Below, one piece after another: positions 12,801-23,500 of a DNA stretch of 64,000 nt (within the stretch, counting starts at the first letter, position 1; every line of letters starts with the position of its first letter). The notes beneath the pieces were generated by a model. The model was not told the origin of the DNA, did not search any database, and saw only the letters and a list, made by a program, of their open reading frames with translations. A program made the translations under genes and the position numbers. This stretch comes from Cymodocea nodosa (lineage: Eukaryota; Streptophyta; Magnoliopsida; Alismatales; Cymodoceaceae), in contig CM072342.1 of assembly GCA_036874045.1 (NCBI GenBank), positions 4,424,501 through 4,488,500 of the forward strand, given 5' to 3'.

Positions 12801-15800
12801 TTGAAGTCTCCTCCCCCCTGCTGGCAGGGAAGGGCTCCTGCCGTCTGCAGTTATTGCTGGCTGCTGGTGGCTCTTTTGCAGATGGTCGTGGTGCTTGCTG
12901 CTGCCAATGTCTCTTGCAGCATCTGGTGGTGGAGCCTGCTGCTGATGGCTGTGGCAGTTCTGGTGGTGATGGCTACTGGTCTCTTTTTTCTTTGGTGGAT
13001 CCCTAAACCCTATCTTGTAACCTATGAGATCAGAGTGTAAGAAATGAGAGAAGTAAACTACCAATGAGAGGGTAATCACATATCTATAGCATCATTAGTT
13101 AAATGGATATCTAATAACCCACTAACTACACATACTAAAATAATGTAAACACAAAAAGTCTGACAACTCAAAGTGTTTGTCCAAACAAATATCAGCAAGT
13201 GTGTAAGAAAGCATAGACATACAAATTGTTTCAAGCAAAAATTTATTTAGAAATAATCAAAATATACATCATAATTCATTAAAAGTGACTAGGCAATGTT
13301 TGTCTAACTCATAAAAATTAGAGTTAAATGATGAAATGAAACTAAGGGTTCGTTTGTGCACCTAAAAAGTAACGGAAAGTAATAAAAAGAAAAAAGTATC
13401 GAAAAGTTACAAAAAATGACGAAAAGGAAAATAATAACGAAAAATCAATAGAAAATATAGGTGTTCGTGCACAATCTGGAAAGTCAAAAAGTAATAGAAT
13501 GTAATAGAATATGAATTGAATAACATAAAAATGTTTATACTCTTAACAAGTTTAAGGAAAAATTCATAACTTAATAATATATACATCCTCATGACAATAC
13601 ATCATACATTATGTTCTTCCCATATAGGTAAAAATATCACCTATAAAAACATCAACACATATGTTACTTGATTAGTAAGAGTTTATCATAATTTACAAAA
13701 ATAACATTATCACATCACATCAACATAAAAATTATCATATCAAACATTAACACAAGAGTTTATCATATCAACCAACAACATAAGAGTTTATCATATCAAC
13801 CAACAACATAAAAGTTTATCATATTAACCAACAACATAAAAGTTTGTCATATCAAAGTTGATGATTGACGGAAAATCAGAAATAATTCCTCATAATGTGT
13901 AGTTGAGACCCATATTAGGCCAGAAATTGAGGGATTTTGATGCAATTATTAAAAATGTCTGGAAATCCTTAAATATTTCAATGCAGGCACTAGACTAATT
14001 AGAATTTCATTTTAAAATATCACAGGGTGTCGTATGCAATATTTCCATCTTCAACCAAACCAAACTTATAAAGTAAAAATAAACACACAAGGGACAGACT
14101 AATAGTGTTTGTCCCCTATTTTGACGGAGCACGGTGGAAGGGACTTCCATACCTACAAATGCGAGTGAGGCATGTGACCTCAGGCAAAGGTTGGCAAAGC
14201 TTCAACAAAGGGAGAACGACATTGTCACAAGTGCAGGTAGTGAAACAGTAGTTACTGATCACTTAAGTTCGATGGTTAGAGCTAGAGAAGAAGAGCAATG
14301 TTTCACATAGGAGAAGTTCCATACTAATGAGAAATGATCTAGTGAATTTGATTCAGCTCTTGTGAGAACTTTAGATGATCCACACGAAGTTTGCAGTAGG
14401 TGATGTCAGGCAAACAACGACAGTCTTGAAACAAGGGAAGTTGAATGTGTACAACGAAGGAGTGACTATGATGTGCAAGTGGGTCTCTAGGCTTTTCAAA
14501 GGAGATCAATTAGCTACAGTGGTGCTAGAGCTTTTTGATGCTTTTCAACGTAGGCATAAGTGACAAAAAGATTCGATAGCGACTGTTGATTAGATGCAAG
14601 TGACAATGATGTCCTTCAAAGCTTCAATGGAGGCAAAGGCACATGGTGAACATACGACATGCGAGAGCAGTGAACAAACAACACATGCAAGCTTGAGCAA
14701 CAGACAAGGACAAACAACATGAGGGATGTAGTGAAAGTGTGCAAGCTGGACAAATTCCTCAACTTTTAGAGGGATGCAAAGTAGATAGGCCAAGTGTAGG
14801 TAAAACTTTCCCTGAAAAGTTTTAACGAAAAGTTACAAATATTTTTTGTAACTTTTTGGTGTGCACAAACATTCAAAATTTACCAAATATTTTCTATCAC
14901 TTTCTTTTTTGAAACTTTACTTTCTGATATACACAAACCCCCCCTAACAAGCAAGAGAAAGTAATAGCCAAGGGAATTACAACTAGGAAGCTATTAAATA
15001 GCAAGAATTGACCATTAAACGAGGAAAAATTAGATGGGTTGTAGAGCCCATGTTTTTGGAAAATGTGAGCCTAATGACCCTAAAATTTTTTGGAAACAAG
15101 ACCATGAAGAAATGATGTCCAATTTACCAAATTGAAGATGGCTTTTCACCAATACCTACTTGAACATTTGAAGATGTAAGGCACCAACAATCAACTCATC
15201 AGATGGAAATTTTGCACTTCCCAATAGAATAGGACAGTGTAATTTTGGGAAAGAGTCAACCAATTTTGTATTTTTTTTTGTGAAGAAATCAGTGTTGTGT
15301 TTCATGTATACTTCAAAAACCAAGGCAAATGAAGTCTATTCCTTGCTTAGCCCCTAACACCAAGGTGCATGTGTAAGGGGCATTGAGGACATTTCTTAGC
15401 TCAAGTGAGGCAAGAAAGCAAGTGGTGAAATAAAGAAGAGAGAAAGTTCTCTTGGGAAGACCCTAAAGCTTCCTCCATTTTTTAAGTTAGAGAAAGAGGA
15501 GGATGTAGAAGGCATCACCAAGTCCTTAAGAGAAATTAAAGATTAAAGTGTCTTGATAAGTTTTTCATGATTTTCAAGCTTCCCAACATTATTTAGTCTA
15601 AGGGTGCACGACAAGGATATCATGAACAAAGCAAGCATCGATTGGATAAGGTGAACTCTCATAGAACATGGAAAAAGCTTGATGAGGAAGATGAACAATA
15701 GGGGTGGTTATTGATATGGCTTAAGAAGGTTCATACCTGGAACATCAAGGATGCAATGATAGGGTCAAGTGGAGATTACTTAGTTGCATGGTGAGGAAGC

Positions 15801-17597
15801 ATGGCATCTACAAGATGAGGCTTTTTAAAAAAAAGATAGGTTTCCTTACAAACAAATCTCTAAAGAGAATCAATGGAAGCACACCTACTGAGTTAGTGCT
15901 GAAGGAATTGAGAGGGTTGTAATGTGAGATATTGCTGTCCCGGGATAGCAAATTTCTGACAGGAACCCTTTAAAAAGTTGCTGACAGGAAGCTGAATTTC
16001 TGTCCAGATTGAAAATGCAGACAATGGGTTCATTTGGTTTACAGTCCCCAGAAACAACATTAACTCTTAAACATGCAAGGTAGTTGGGCATATCTTTGGC
16101 TGTTAATGAGTGATTTTAGCAGAATTCAATTGCCGGATGAATTCAATTGCCGGATGAATGTTTTAATAACTACCTGAATTTCTCTAGTCGATCTGTATGT
16201 TCCCTCTCATTTTATTCCATTATTATCCTAGTTGTTATTGTTGGTTTAATTATATCCAAATAAATTTTTGGTTGGACTAGTCATTATGTCTATCTATGCT
16301 TTCATGCACACTTGCTATTTGTGTGGACTGGCTACTGTATTTTGAGCTTGCAAATGTGGACTAGTTTATTTGTATCTTCCCCCTCATTTTATTATATTAT
16401 CATCCTGTTATTGTTGTTGGTTTACCTTTCTCTGTAATTACTTCTTACTAGCTAAATGCTGTTTTAGGTTTCAGGAACCATTCGAAATTGTTGTTTTGGA
16501 GCTGATTATTGGATAAAGGAAATGCTTTCGATCTCAGAATTTCTTTGGCCTGTTCTACTCCTCCCTGTTGCTGGCACGAAGGTAGATGTGTTTGCTTGGA
16601 TTTTTCATAACCTGGAATGTGTGAATCATTTTTTTTTTTGAAAAAGATAAACATGAGGATATTTAATTTGTTAGTTGCAATTCACATGACTAGATTGAGC
16701 TTACTTATATTATTATTCGTTTACATGATGAGAATATGATACATAACTGGACTTAAGATGGTGTTTTAAAAGGCCGAGCTTGGAACTCTTTGGTCATTAG
16801 AAAAGAGTTATTTGTAGTTATTTTTGGGAACACTTCTTTTTCTTGAATTGCAGAGGAAGATCTTGAATCGAACCAGGTTTCAAGTGTTGAGTTTAGGCCA
16901 TTCTAAGAGTTGAGTCAGTCCTTTGGCACAGGGACTCGTCTTAATCCTCTATTGTTTACTATTTCTTTGACTGATTTTCTTGCTTGCACTGGGTAATTTG
17001 ATTCAGGCATATGACCAAGATGACACGTCAAAAATGCCTCCAGAACTTGGAAATGTACTTCGTCATGAACGTGAATCGATTGATGATCCAGAACTACGCA
17101 TTCAGGCATTGGATTCAATTTACTTGATCACATTACAGGTTAATTCATTCATTATGTTATTGCTTTCCATTAAGAGTAGTGTTCTTTATTTCTTAGTATC
17201 TGTGGTCAATACAAGAATACCTCCTTGTGACTGAATTCTTTCATCTTTATATAGGAGTCTGGACAAAGAGCTTTTTGGTCTATCAATGGTCCAAGAATAT
17301 TACAAGTGGGATATGAAAATGAAGAAGATACAAATGTCATGGAGGCATATGAAAGAATCGGTTCCTTGGTACCATCTTTCTTATCATATTCTTTTATGTC
17401 CATCTTCAATATTCTCTGCTAATGCAACCTCTTAGTTTAAACAAGTATCTTTTTTGCTTTCACTTGATTCTAAAAGAAGATTACAACATAACGTGATTTG
17501 TGTTGAGAAGTTGAATTGTCTTTCGTACCATCTATTTCTAATTAAATATGTTTTTTTTTTCTGTGTACTTTCCCAGTTACTGAAAAGTGACCACTAG
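3879..17597 (+). CDS. HGH1: HGH1 homologue (ARM-repeat protein), complete, eight exons
   Basis: Exons are 3879-3932, 4028-4354, 7828-7906, 8632-8780, 16468-16581, 17007-17138, 17255-17368 and 17577-17597. All have GT-AG borders and joined phases, giving about 329 residues. The protein opens MATELEELIDFLSCPSPQ and has helical ARM-like repeats (PAAEALVNLSQ, LLVMLLVNLTQ), then the FEHVGSILVNISKTE and EPKRSLLKQIIPQFD blocks, and ISEFLWPVLLLPVAGTK near the C-terminus. These blocks and the length match the eukaryotic HGH1/BRP16 (FAM203) family. Yeast Hgh1 helps fold translation elongation factor 2 together with the TRiC chaperonin; the same role in this plant is inference. Introns 2 (3.5 kb) and 4 (7.7 kb) are enlarged by transposons. 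Exon 3 is only 79 bases and exon 8 only 21, coding for LLKSDH and TAG. Exon 8 is the least certain. No frame damage is seen, so the gene looks functional. Confidence 0.9.
3957..3985 (+). repeat. CT/TTTC microsatellite in HGH1 intron 1
   Basis: A run of TTTC then CT units fills the middle of the 95-base first intron of HGH1. It is pyrimidine-rich and lies before the acceptor at 4026-4027, so it may also serve as part of the polypyrimidine tract. Confidence 0.7.
4355..7827 (+). other. HGH1 intron 2, mostly old unplaced repeat
   Basis: This intron of 3.5 kb holds a MITE at about 6247-6597, described separately. The flanks at about 4800-6245 and 6600-7430 are rich in G and TGG triplets, have homopolymer runs (C about 6091-6100, G about 6950-6964), and contain only short broken frames. 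That composition differs from the surrounding AT-rich intron and suggests an old retroelement body split by the MITE, but no domain could be recognised. Confidence 0.45.
6247..6597. mobile_element. MITE-like element with terminal inverted repeats
   Basis: About 350 AT-rich bases are bounded by imperfect inverted repeats. The left end reads AAAGCTTTGTTTGGTTCAGA, and the reverse complement of the right end reads CTTAAGTGTTGTTTGTTTTA. The size, AT content and TTTGTTTGGTT terminus are usual for plant MITEs of the Tourist or hAT kind. The flanks (CACTAA and CACTTA) do not give a clear target duplication, so the superfamily is left open. It has no coding capacity. Confidence 0.6.
8870..9060 (+). 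mobile_element. RTE-type LINE 3' end remnant
   Basis: A short piece reads RGRPKTT and then a basic stretch in broken frame. It closely parallels the sequences at 22430-22690 and 43890-44120, which read further into the usual RTE ending (DRN, then V-(A/D)-N/P-x-x). It lies just after HGH1 exon 4. It is a 5'-truncated, mutated copy with no coding potential. Confidence 0.5.
9730..11600 (-). mobile_element. Ty1/copia relic: gag zinc knuckle to integrase, minus strand
   Basis: Reading the minus strand from about 11,600 down, broken frames give a CCHC-like zinc knuckle near 11,330-11,280 (H-x2-C spacing partly lost), a pre-integrase patch near 10,600, an integrase core block with DNxxEF-like and ESMEIIHQA segments near 10,420-10,320, and the C-terminal integrase block LTLYNVKCVFVSYSHNEKR with FDPSTNKY at about 9,950-10,060. 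The order is that of Ty1/copia polyproteins. Many stops and frame changes show it is dead. No LTRs were found, and the reverse transcriptase part is missing on the left. Confidence 0.7.
11660..12510 (+). mobile_element. L1-type LINE, 3' end with RT zinc-binding region
   Basis: Plus-strand frames near 11,930-12,150 read LVWRCKAPMKVYFSYVDVG, then a degenerate Cys cluster, then HHLFFPCIVAQYIW. This is the zf-RVT pattern found downstream of the reverse transcriptase in plant L1 elements. The segment ends with an AATCAATAAGATTCTA-type tail at about 12,465-12,490, closely similar to the end of the L1 at 59,620-59,650. The copy is truncated at its 5' end and has many stops. Confidence 0.65.
12690..13020. 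other. GC-rich CTG/CTGGTGG-rich block, unassigned
   Basis: Within AT-rich intron, about 330 bases are rich in GCTGCTG and TGGTGG words. It is open on both strands: the plus frame gives a Leu/Val/Trp-rich peptide and the minus frame a His/Gln/Pro-rich one. This looks like the product of triplet-rich composition rather than a gene. It could be the 5' part of a retroelement gag region on the minus strand. Confidence 0.35.
13344..14946. mobile_element. Putative non-autonomous TIR DNA transposon
   Basis: The left end reads AGGGTTCGTTTGTGCACCTA, and the reverse complement of the right end reads AGGGGGGGTTTGTGTATATC. The similarity continues for about 60 bases with AAAGTAA and AGAAAGT blocks. The subterminal zone repeats GTGCACA and AGTTAC words. 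The interior holds a 28-base tandem repeat at 13749-13857 and a G-rich stretch of unknown origin at 14080-14790. The AGGG terminus and subterminal repeats suggest the hAT group, but no target duplication was confirmed and no transposase is readable. Confidence 0.5.
13749..13857 (+). repeat. 28-base minisatellite, about four copies
   Basis: Four head-to-tail units share the core AGTTTATCATATCAACCAAC, with one to three differences between units. The array lies inside the TIR element in HGH1 intron 4. Confidence 0.8.
14947..16467 (+). other. End of HGH1 intron 4, nothing assigned
   Basis: The stretch runs from the right end of the TIR element to the acceptor at 16466-16467. It has short open frames without recognisable domains and a 19-base direct duplication (GAATTCAATTGCCGGATGA) near 16120-16158. 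It has no clear transposon ends. Confidence 0.5.
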
Positions 17598-20480
17598 AGG
17601 CCTTTTTTATACAACTTGTGATATACGAGTTTATGATGAGGTAAGGAGCTCATGATTTATGCTTGTGCCTTTTTTTAATCAAATGCAAGTCTATTTTGTA
17701 CACTTTATACATTCATCTTTGAAAAAGTTTGTCAAGATTGTGGATCTTTTATGAGCTGGTAATTGTAATGCTCCATTACAATTGGAAGTGTTAAAGTTAG
17801 TTAAATCTATACTTCCCACCATCTCAGTCATCCATCAACAGATTGGAGCTGAGATTATAGAAGCTTAAACCACTACATTATAGAAGTCATCTCTAAACCC
17901 TAAACCTCTAGATTTTGGATCTCCTTCCATATGTTGGTCCATCTTACAAGCTTAATTTGTATGATATAGAAGATTGACAAGAATAATATAGCACCTATCA
18001 AATTCATAATATTTAATTAACTAAAGAATATCCCTAAAGAATCTAATTTTTGAGATTTCTTTCTGTCATCACTTTTTTCTTTCTATTTAGTTGCAAAACC
18101 CTAAACCCTAAAATCTTCATTTGCTTTTTTCTATAGCATACCATGAATTGATATTATTTTACCTTTTTGATTGTTTGAATGTCAGATTTATGGAATTGTA
18201 CATTTAGTTGATTTCGTGGAATTTAATCAAGTTTTATTGTTGAGTTTTTGAAGACTTTAATAGATGTCTATTGTATAATTTTCTTTTCTGTTGTGCTTAT
18301 AGCATTGTGAATTTTGTAATTCATGTAATTAGGTCGGTAATGGTGTCCTTGCTCTCCACTCCTTCCCCTTGATGGTTTTCTCTTACCTTGGGATGCCCTT
18401 GTCCTTTCCTTCATCCTCTCTCCCGTGTACTTCTTTTCATCCCCTCTTCTCACGTCCTTTACCCTACTACTCTGCGTCTTCAAGTTTCTTGCCCTACACA
18501 CCTTCAAGTTTCTTGTCTATTCCAAAATTGGTGGGTTCCTTGTGAGATTCCTAATTTCATTTATTGATTTATCACCTGTTGCACTCAACCCTTGAATCTT
18601 ACATAAGGTGGGCTCCTCTTAAAGTTTCAATGTCTTGAATGATGGTGAAGTGCCAAGCAAACAAATCAACTTACATTCGTTACATAGAGCAGGTATTTCT
18701 CAAAGTTTCAGAGTCTTTATCAATTGAGTGCTGAATAGGCACCCAATCGATGATCCATACAACACGTAATCTCCCATATTTCTTAAGATCCATGGATTGA
18801 GCTCTCAGGCGGAAATCTGATCCTTAATCCCAACATCAGTTAGATTTTTAATTCTTATAGAGAAAAAAGAAGCTCTAAAGTATACTTACAGGGAAAAAAA
18901 GGGTACCCTAAAGGGGGGGCGCTGTGTTCCCATAGGAGTAACTCGAAAGTGGGCCTAGAGGAAATCGGCTTTGCCAAGGATGGACTCTCCCTTTGGTACG
19001 TAAAAAAAGGCCACTAATGAACAAATGAGTGAATATCAAATGAATGGCATGAACGAACAAAATGTTATGTTCATGTTCCAAATGTAATGCACACTTCATG
19101 CCTAATGATTTTAAGGTTTACAACCACTTATTGGTATTGTCTACCGTGATCTGATGTTCATGGCTTATAGCAGGTACCTAGTGTATTGTTAGTTGATGAC
19201 TTATGTTCTATTATTATTTTATTACTTTATAGTGCATATTCCATTCTTCCTTATTATCTAATTTGAAGTGTCATAGATAGACTCAAACTGCAATGTTTCC
19301 TGCTGTAGGTTAGCTAAGGGGATGATGCAATGAGCTCAAGATGCTGTTCTAACCCTGCTAACTGTCTTATGAAGTCATTTTTGTCACTTCTATTTTAGTA
19401 TCATTAGTTTTACTTGTGTCTAGATGTGCTTTTTTATCATATCATTTGCGTTTTTTGAGTCGATTCATATGTGTACTAATATGAGTGAATGATGATGTAA
19501 CAAACTATTTATAATGGTTTGTTGTTTAAATTTTGAAAGCTTCTGCTTTATTTATGATTATGTGGTATTGTGAGTGAACGATAATTTAGAATATTTTACC
19601 TTCATGAAATGTTTTATAGTGTCGAGGTTACATATCCAAAGTAGAACTTTGAGAGAAGTGTACGATCGTCCTCAAAAATGTGTGTGTGTGTTTTTTTTAA
19701 ATACATTTTTTTAGAAATAATTTACGGTGATTGTACATAAAAATATACTTTCTACTCATCTTTTCTTCTTAACTTTTTTCTTCCCTCTTTTTTGTACTAA
19801 TTAACTGAACATTACCAAAATACATTTTTAATGTATAATTCTTTCACGTGGAGGGAAAAATTCAAAGCGTAAACTTAGTGCTTTGTTTCACTAACAAACC
19901 CTAAATTTCAAAAGAATTGCTTTCATCTCCTTGCATTGTCCTTGTCGTCCCCCTATCATCACCTTCTTCGTCTGCTTCTACTCTTGTCAACTTGTAACTT
20001 TATCTAAATTTTTTCAAAAATTATAAATAAGTTCTTGATATTATTTATTAGACATGTCAATTAGATTAGTCCAATCACTCGACACAATTGAATTTTATCG
20101 GTGAATTATGCGTTATACATTTTCAAATTATATTTATTTGAGTTTTTGAATCGTGCCATGTTAGTTGATACAACAGGAACACGTAGATTGTGACATTGTA
20201 CAGTTAGTTTTTTTTTTTTTTTTAATTAGTATATTATTTAAAAAGTAGTATATCAAAAATGTTTATGAAATTTATCTGTATCAATTTTGATATATCAAAT
20301 TAATATATTAAAATTTAAAAGTTTATATTAAATCTTAATATATGTCAATTTACAATTTATAATTCAAAAAATACGAGTTAATGCATCTTAATATAGTCAA
20401 ACTAGATCATTTGACTGACGACACCCGTAGCACGCATAGGTCTGGTCCTCTTCGTTTCTCTCGACACGGCACGACTCGAC
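17598..20480 (+). other. HGH1 3' flank and spacer
   Basis: The stretch lies between the HGH1 stop and the next gene and is mostly AT-rich. Telomere-like AAACCCTAAACCCTAAAA occurs at about 18096-18113 and shorter CCCTAA copies near 17890. A GC-richer patch at 18340-18540 and another at 18890-18990 contain no recognised domain. A poly-T run lies at about 20207-20222. Confidence 0.45.
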
Positions 20481-20500
20481 GTTGATTTGCCGATAATTGG

Positions 20501-23500
20501 TTGTCTGAACCGGTTGAGGCGGTGCCGAAAGCACCGGTTGAGTTTGATGGCAAGATCCGGAGGAGATTCCTGTTGCAGGTGGAGGCCAGTGGCTCTGATC
20601 TGGGCCTTGGTGGCATCCATTTTCTGCCTAGGCTTCCGCATGGCCGTCAGGAACTCCCATTCCGCATCACCGTCAGGTACGCCACACCGAACGGCGTCAA
20701 CACTGATGTTCGTTCTAGTTCCTTCTTTGTAATTGGTTGTTGCTGTTGCCACGGTCGGGCCGCAGGATCATGGTCACCGATGTCGTCGGTCGCTGAGCAG
20801 AGGACGGCGTTGTATGATAGGATGGGGAGGGATCTGGAGGTGAAAGGCCCCGCATTTCTCCGCGGGGAGACTTCGCAGGCTCTGCATCTGTCGGATTTGT
20901 TTGAGCTGAAGAATGGGGTTGTCACACCCATACTTAAGGTGCTGTAAGTTGTAACCTCCGACCATGCGATAAAGGGCTTCTTGCTTATTTAGCGCATTTT
21001 CTTGGTTATTCTTTGTTTTGCTTGACTTGCAAATGTAGGAATTCACTTGTATATCCAATGTGAAATGGTAATGTATGTGTCTCAGTAGAAATAAGTTTTG
21101 CGCTCACATGTCCTTCCAAACATTTGGATAAAATTTAATCAAATTAGTTTTAATACACGACTCAAAAATTCACAGTTATTCGTGAATGCAAATCAATAAT
21201 GTTTACATTAACAAATTAATTGACAATCTGAATTCAACCATCCTTGCATCATTGGTGTGCAGCATGTGACTCTAACCCATTCGCGCTAGCTAATTACATG
21301 CATTAATTGCATTTGATACAAAAATGCTAATAAAATAATGATGAATGATCGTAAAGAGATCACTCAATATACACACTACTTCCTATGGCTACTAATATAA
21401 TCATGACATGCATCGAAACATGTTTCGATGATTAAATAATACCGTACAACTAAAACCATGTCACTGAACCGTATGCGCAATATTGCCAACAACATCCATA
21501 ATAATATAGTGTGTCATCACATAAGCAAATTTGGCTTCAAATAGATAACCCTGAACCAAAAAGTAAATGACAACAGTGCATGAGTGAACCACCTTGCTAA
21601 AAATAATAATAAACTTGTTCATCTCAAATGGCAAATCTCAAGAATATCTACTCTCTCGATAGTGGGATTCTCAACTTGGAGGACAAAGCCAGTCAAGAAG
21701 ACGAGGTTGGGTGGAGTGGATGTAGTTGTAGGAGGTAGGGATGGTGGATACTTTTGGGGGAGGAGTGCTGAGGTGAAGTATTTATCACTGGGGCAGAGGA
21801 CAGTCTATTTTCATTGGAGGAGGAAGAGAGCCCAATTTCATCACCTTCTAGAGGATGCCAATTCAAGGTGGAGTCTCTATCTGGTCAGACTAGTTCTTTA
21901 ATGAGGTGGCTGAGAAATTGGGTTTCCAACTTGGCAAGAAATCAAGGAAGATACAAAAAGAGGTAACCAAGTTAGTGCTTGTGAGGCAAGCAGTAATGGG
22001 TGTCTTGGTGCCAGTTGAATGGGCTTTTGATTATTAGCAATAAAGATCATCTTTTGGAATATCAAAGAGGTTAGTAGTTGAAGAAAAGAGACTTATCTGG
22101 TTAGTATGCTTGAAGTCACATACAGATATCATCTGTTTACAAGAAAAAGGTTGCAGAAAATGGATCTTTCTACAGCACAATCATTGGGAGGAAAAAGAGT
22201 TGTAGGATTTTGTTCTAAGCTCACACTTGGAGCATCTAAAGGGATATTGTCCATGTCGAAATTTTCAGACCTAATTTACGAAAAGATTTCAATGCTTGGG
22301 GTTCTACTAGGTTTAGAAATGCAGAATGGTATGTTTTCATGTGCACAGACTGTATGAGCAAACTAGAGGACTTGCTTTATGGGATGACTTGAGAAAAGTG
22401 GGACACTATGGCTTTCAGTGTTTGGTGGTTTCATATATCCTTAGGAAGCCAAAAAATGTATTAGGTAGGAGACAATAATTAATTAGTGCAAAAGAAACTA
22501 AAAGAAGTAGTGGAAGTCTTAAAACTATTTGGTTAAGAATTGTGACAAAAGATTTTAATTTATATAATTTAACTAAAGATCTGACTATAAATAGAAATAC
22601 ATGTAAGAAAAAATTTCATGTGGGCAACTCTGCATAATGAAATTATGATTCAAATTATTGTCATTATTATTGATGATTTCAATAAAATCCAATTTTAGAA
22701 TTCAAGTTACGATCAGAATAAAAAATAAGGTCATTGTAGTAAGTAGTTAAAAGGTTGTTCTAAGATCAAATCTCAACCATGCCATATCCAATCAAAGCAA
22801 TTGATGTTGTATGCAATTTGAAAATCTTAAGAATAAGAACCATCTATCCAGTAGGAATAATTTGACAAAATTATGATTCTCATTCTCCTATCTCTAGTTT
22901 TACTCAAAAGGAAAATTACACCTCCCTGATCCAGACCCAAAATTAACAGTTTAAAGAAATTTTAAAGTGTATCATAAAAATATGGGTGAAATAATTGGTT
23001 TCCACAACTTCAATTTAGAATATTTTTATGAAATTTTAAAGGATATCAAAGATGGTCAGATAAATCAAGGGGTATGAGTGATTTCCCATGTTTCCCAAGG
23101 TACTCAAGCAAAAAACTTATATGTGTAGGTCGCCAGCCCTCCAGTTCTCGCCAATGTTCTTTACATAAGCACAGAATATTCTGCAATGATTTCGTAAGTC
23201 ATGCTTGTTGCAACTTTGAAAGTGATGCTTTAAGTTATTTTCATTTTTGGCTGCATTTTTGTTTACTTTGTCTTATTGTGGTAGAACTTCCATTTTTTCA
23301 CAAATGAATGTACAAGTGGAAAATTCAAAATTAGAATCTTCTGGCAAAATGCTTTAGTAATAACAATAGGAAGAAGAAAACATGAAATTTTTGTTAATAT
23401 TGTCCTCTGTTTCTATTTAGTGTTTCATTTGCTAGAATGTTACAATTTTTTCTACTATTTTTTGTTTGACAAATTTGTCATCTACATTGTTAAGGAAGTG

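Larger units (their letters stand above)
20939..23128 (+). other. Intron 1 of the 2H-like gene
   Basis: The intron runs from the donor after AAG at 20938 to the TGTGTAG acceptor at 23122-23128. Its right half carries two LINE pieces listed separately. The left half, 20939-21550, has only a perfect palindrome at 21411-21430. Confidence 0.7.

Noticed and set aside
14375..14563. Short frame considered as a hAT transposase piece inside the TIR element
   Set aside because: No dimerisation-domain or DDE motif could be read.
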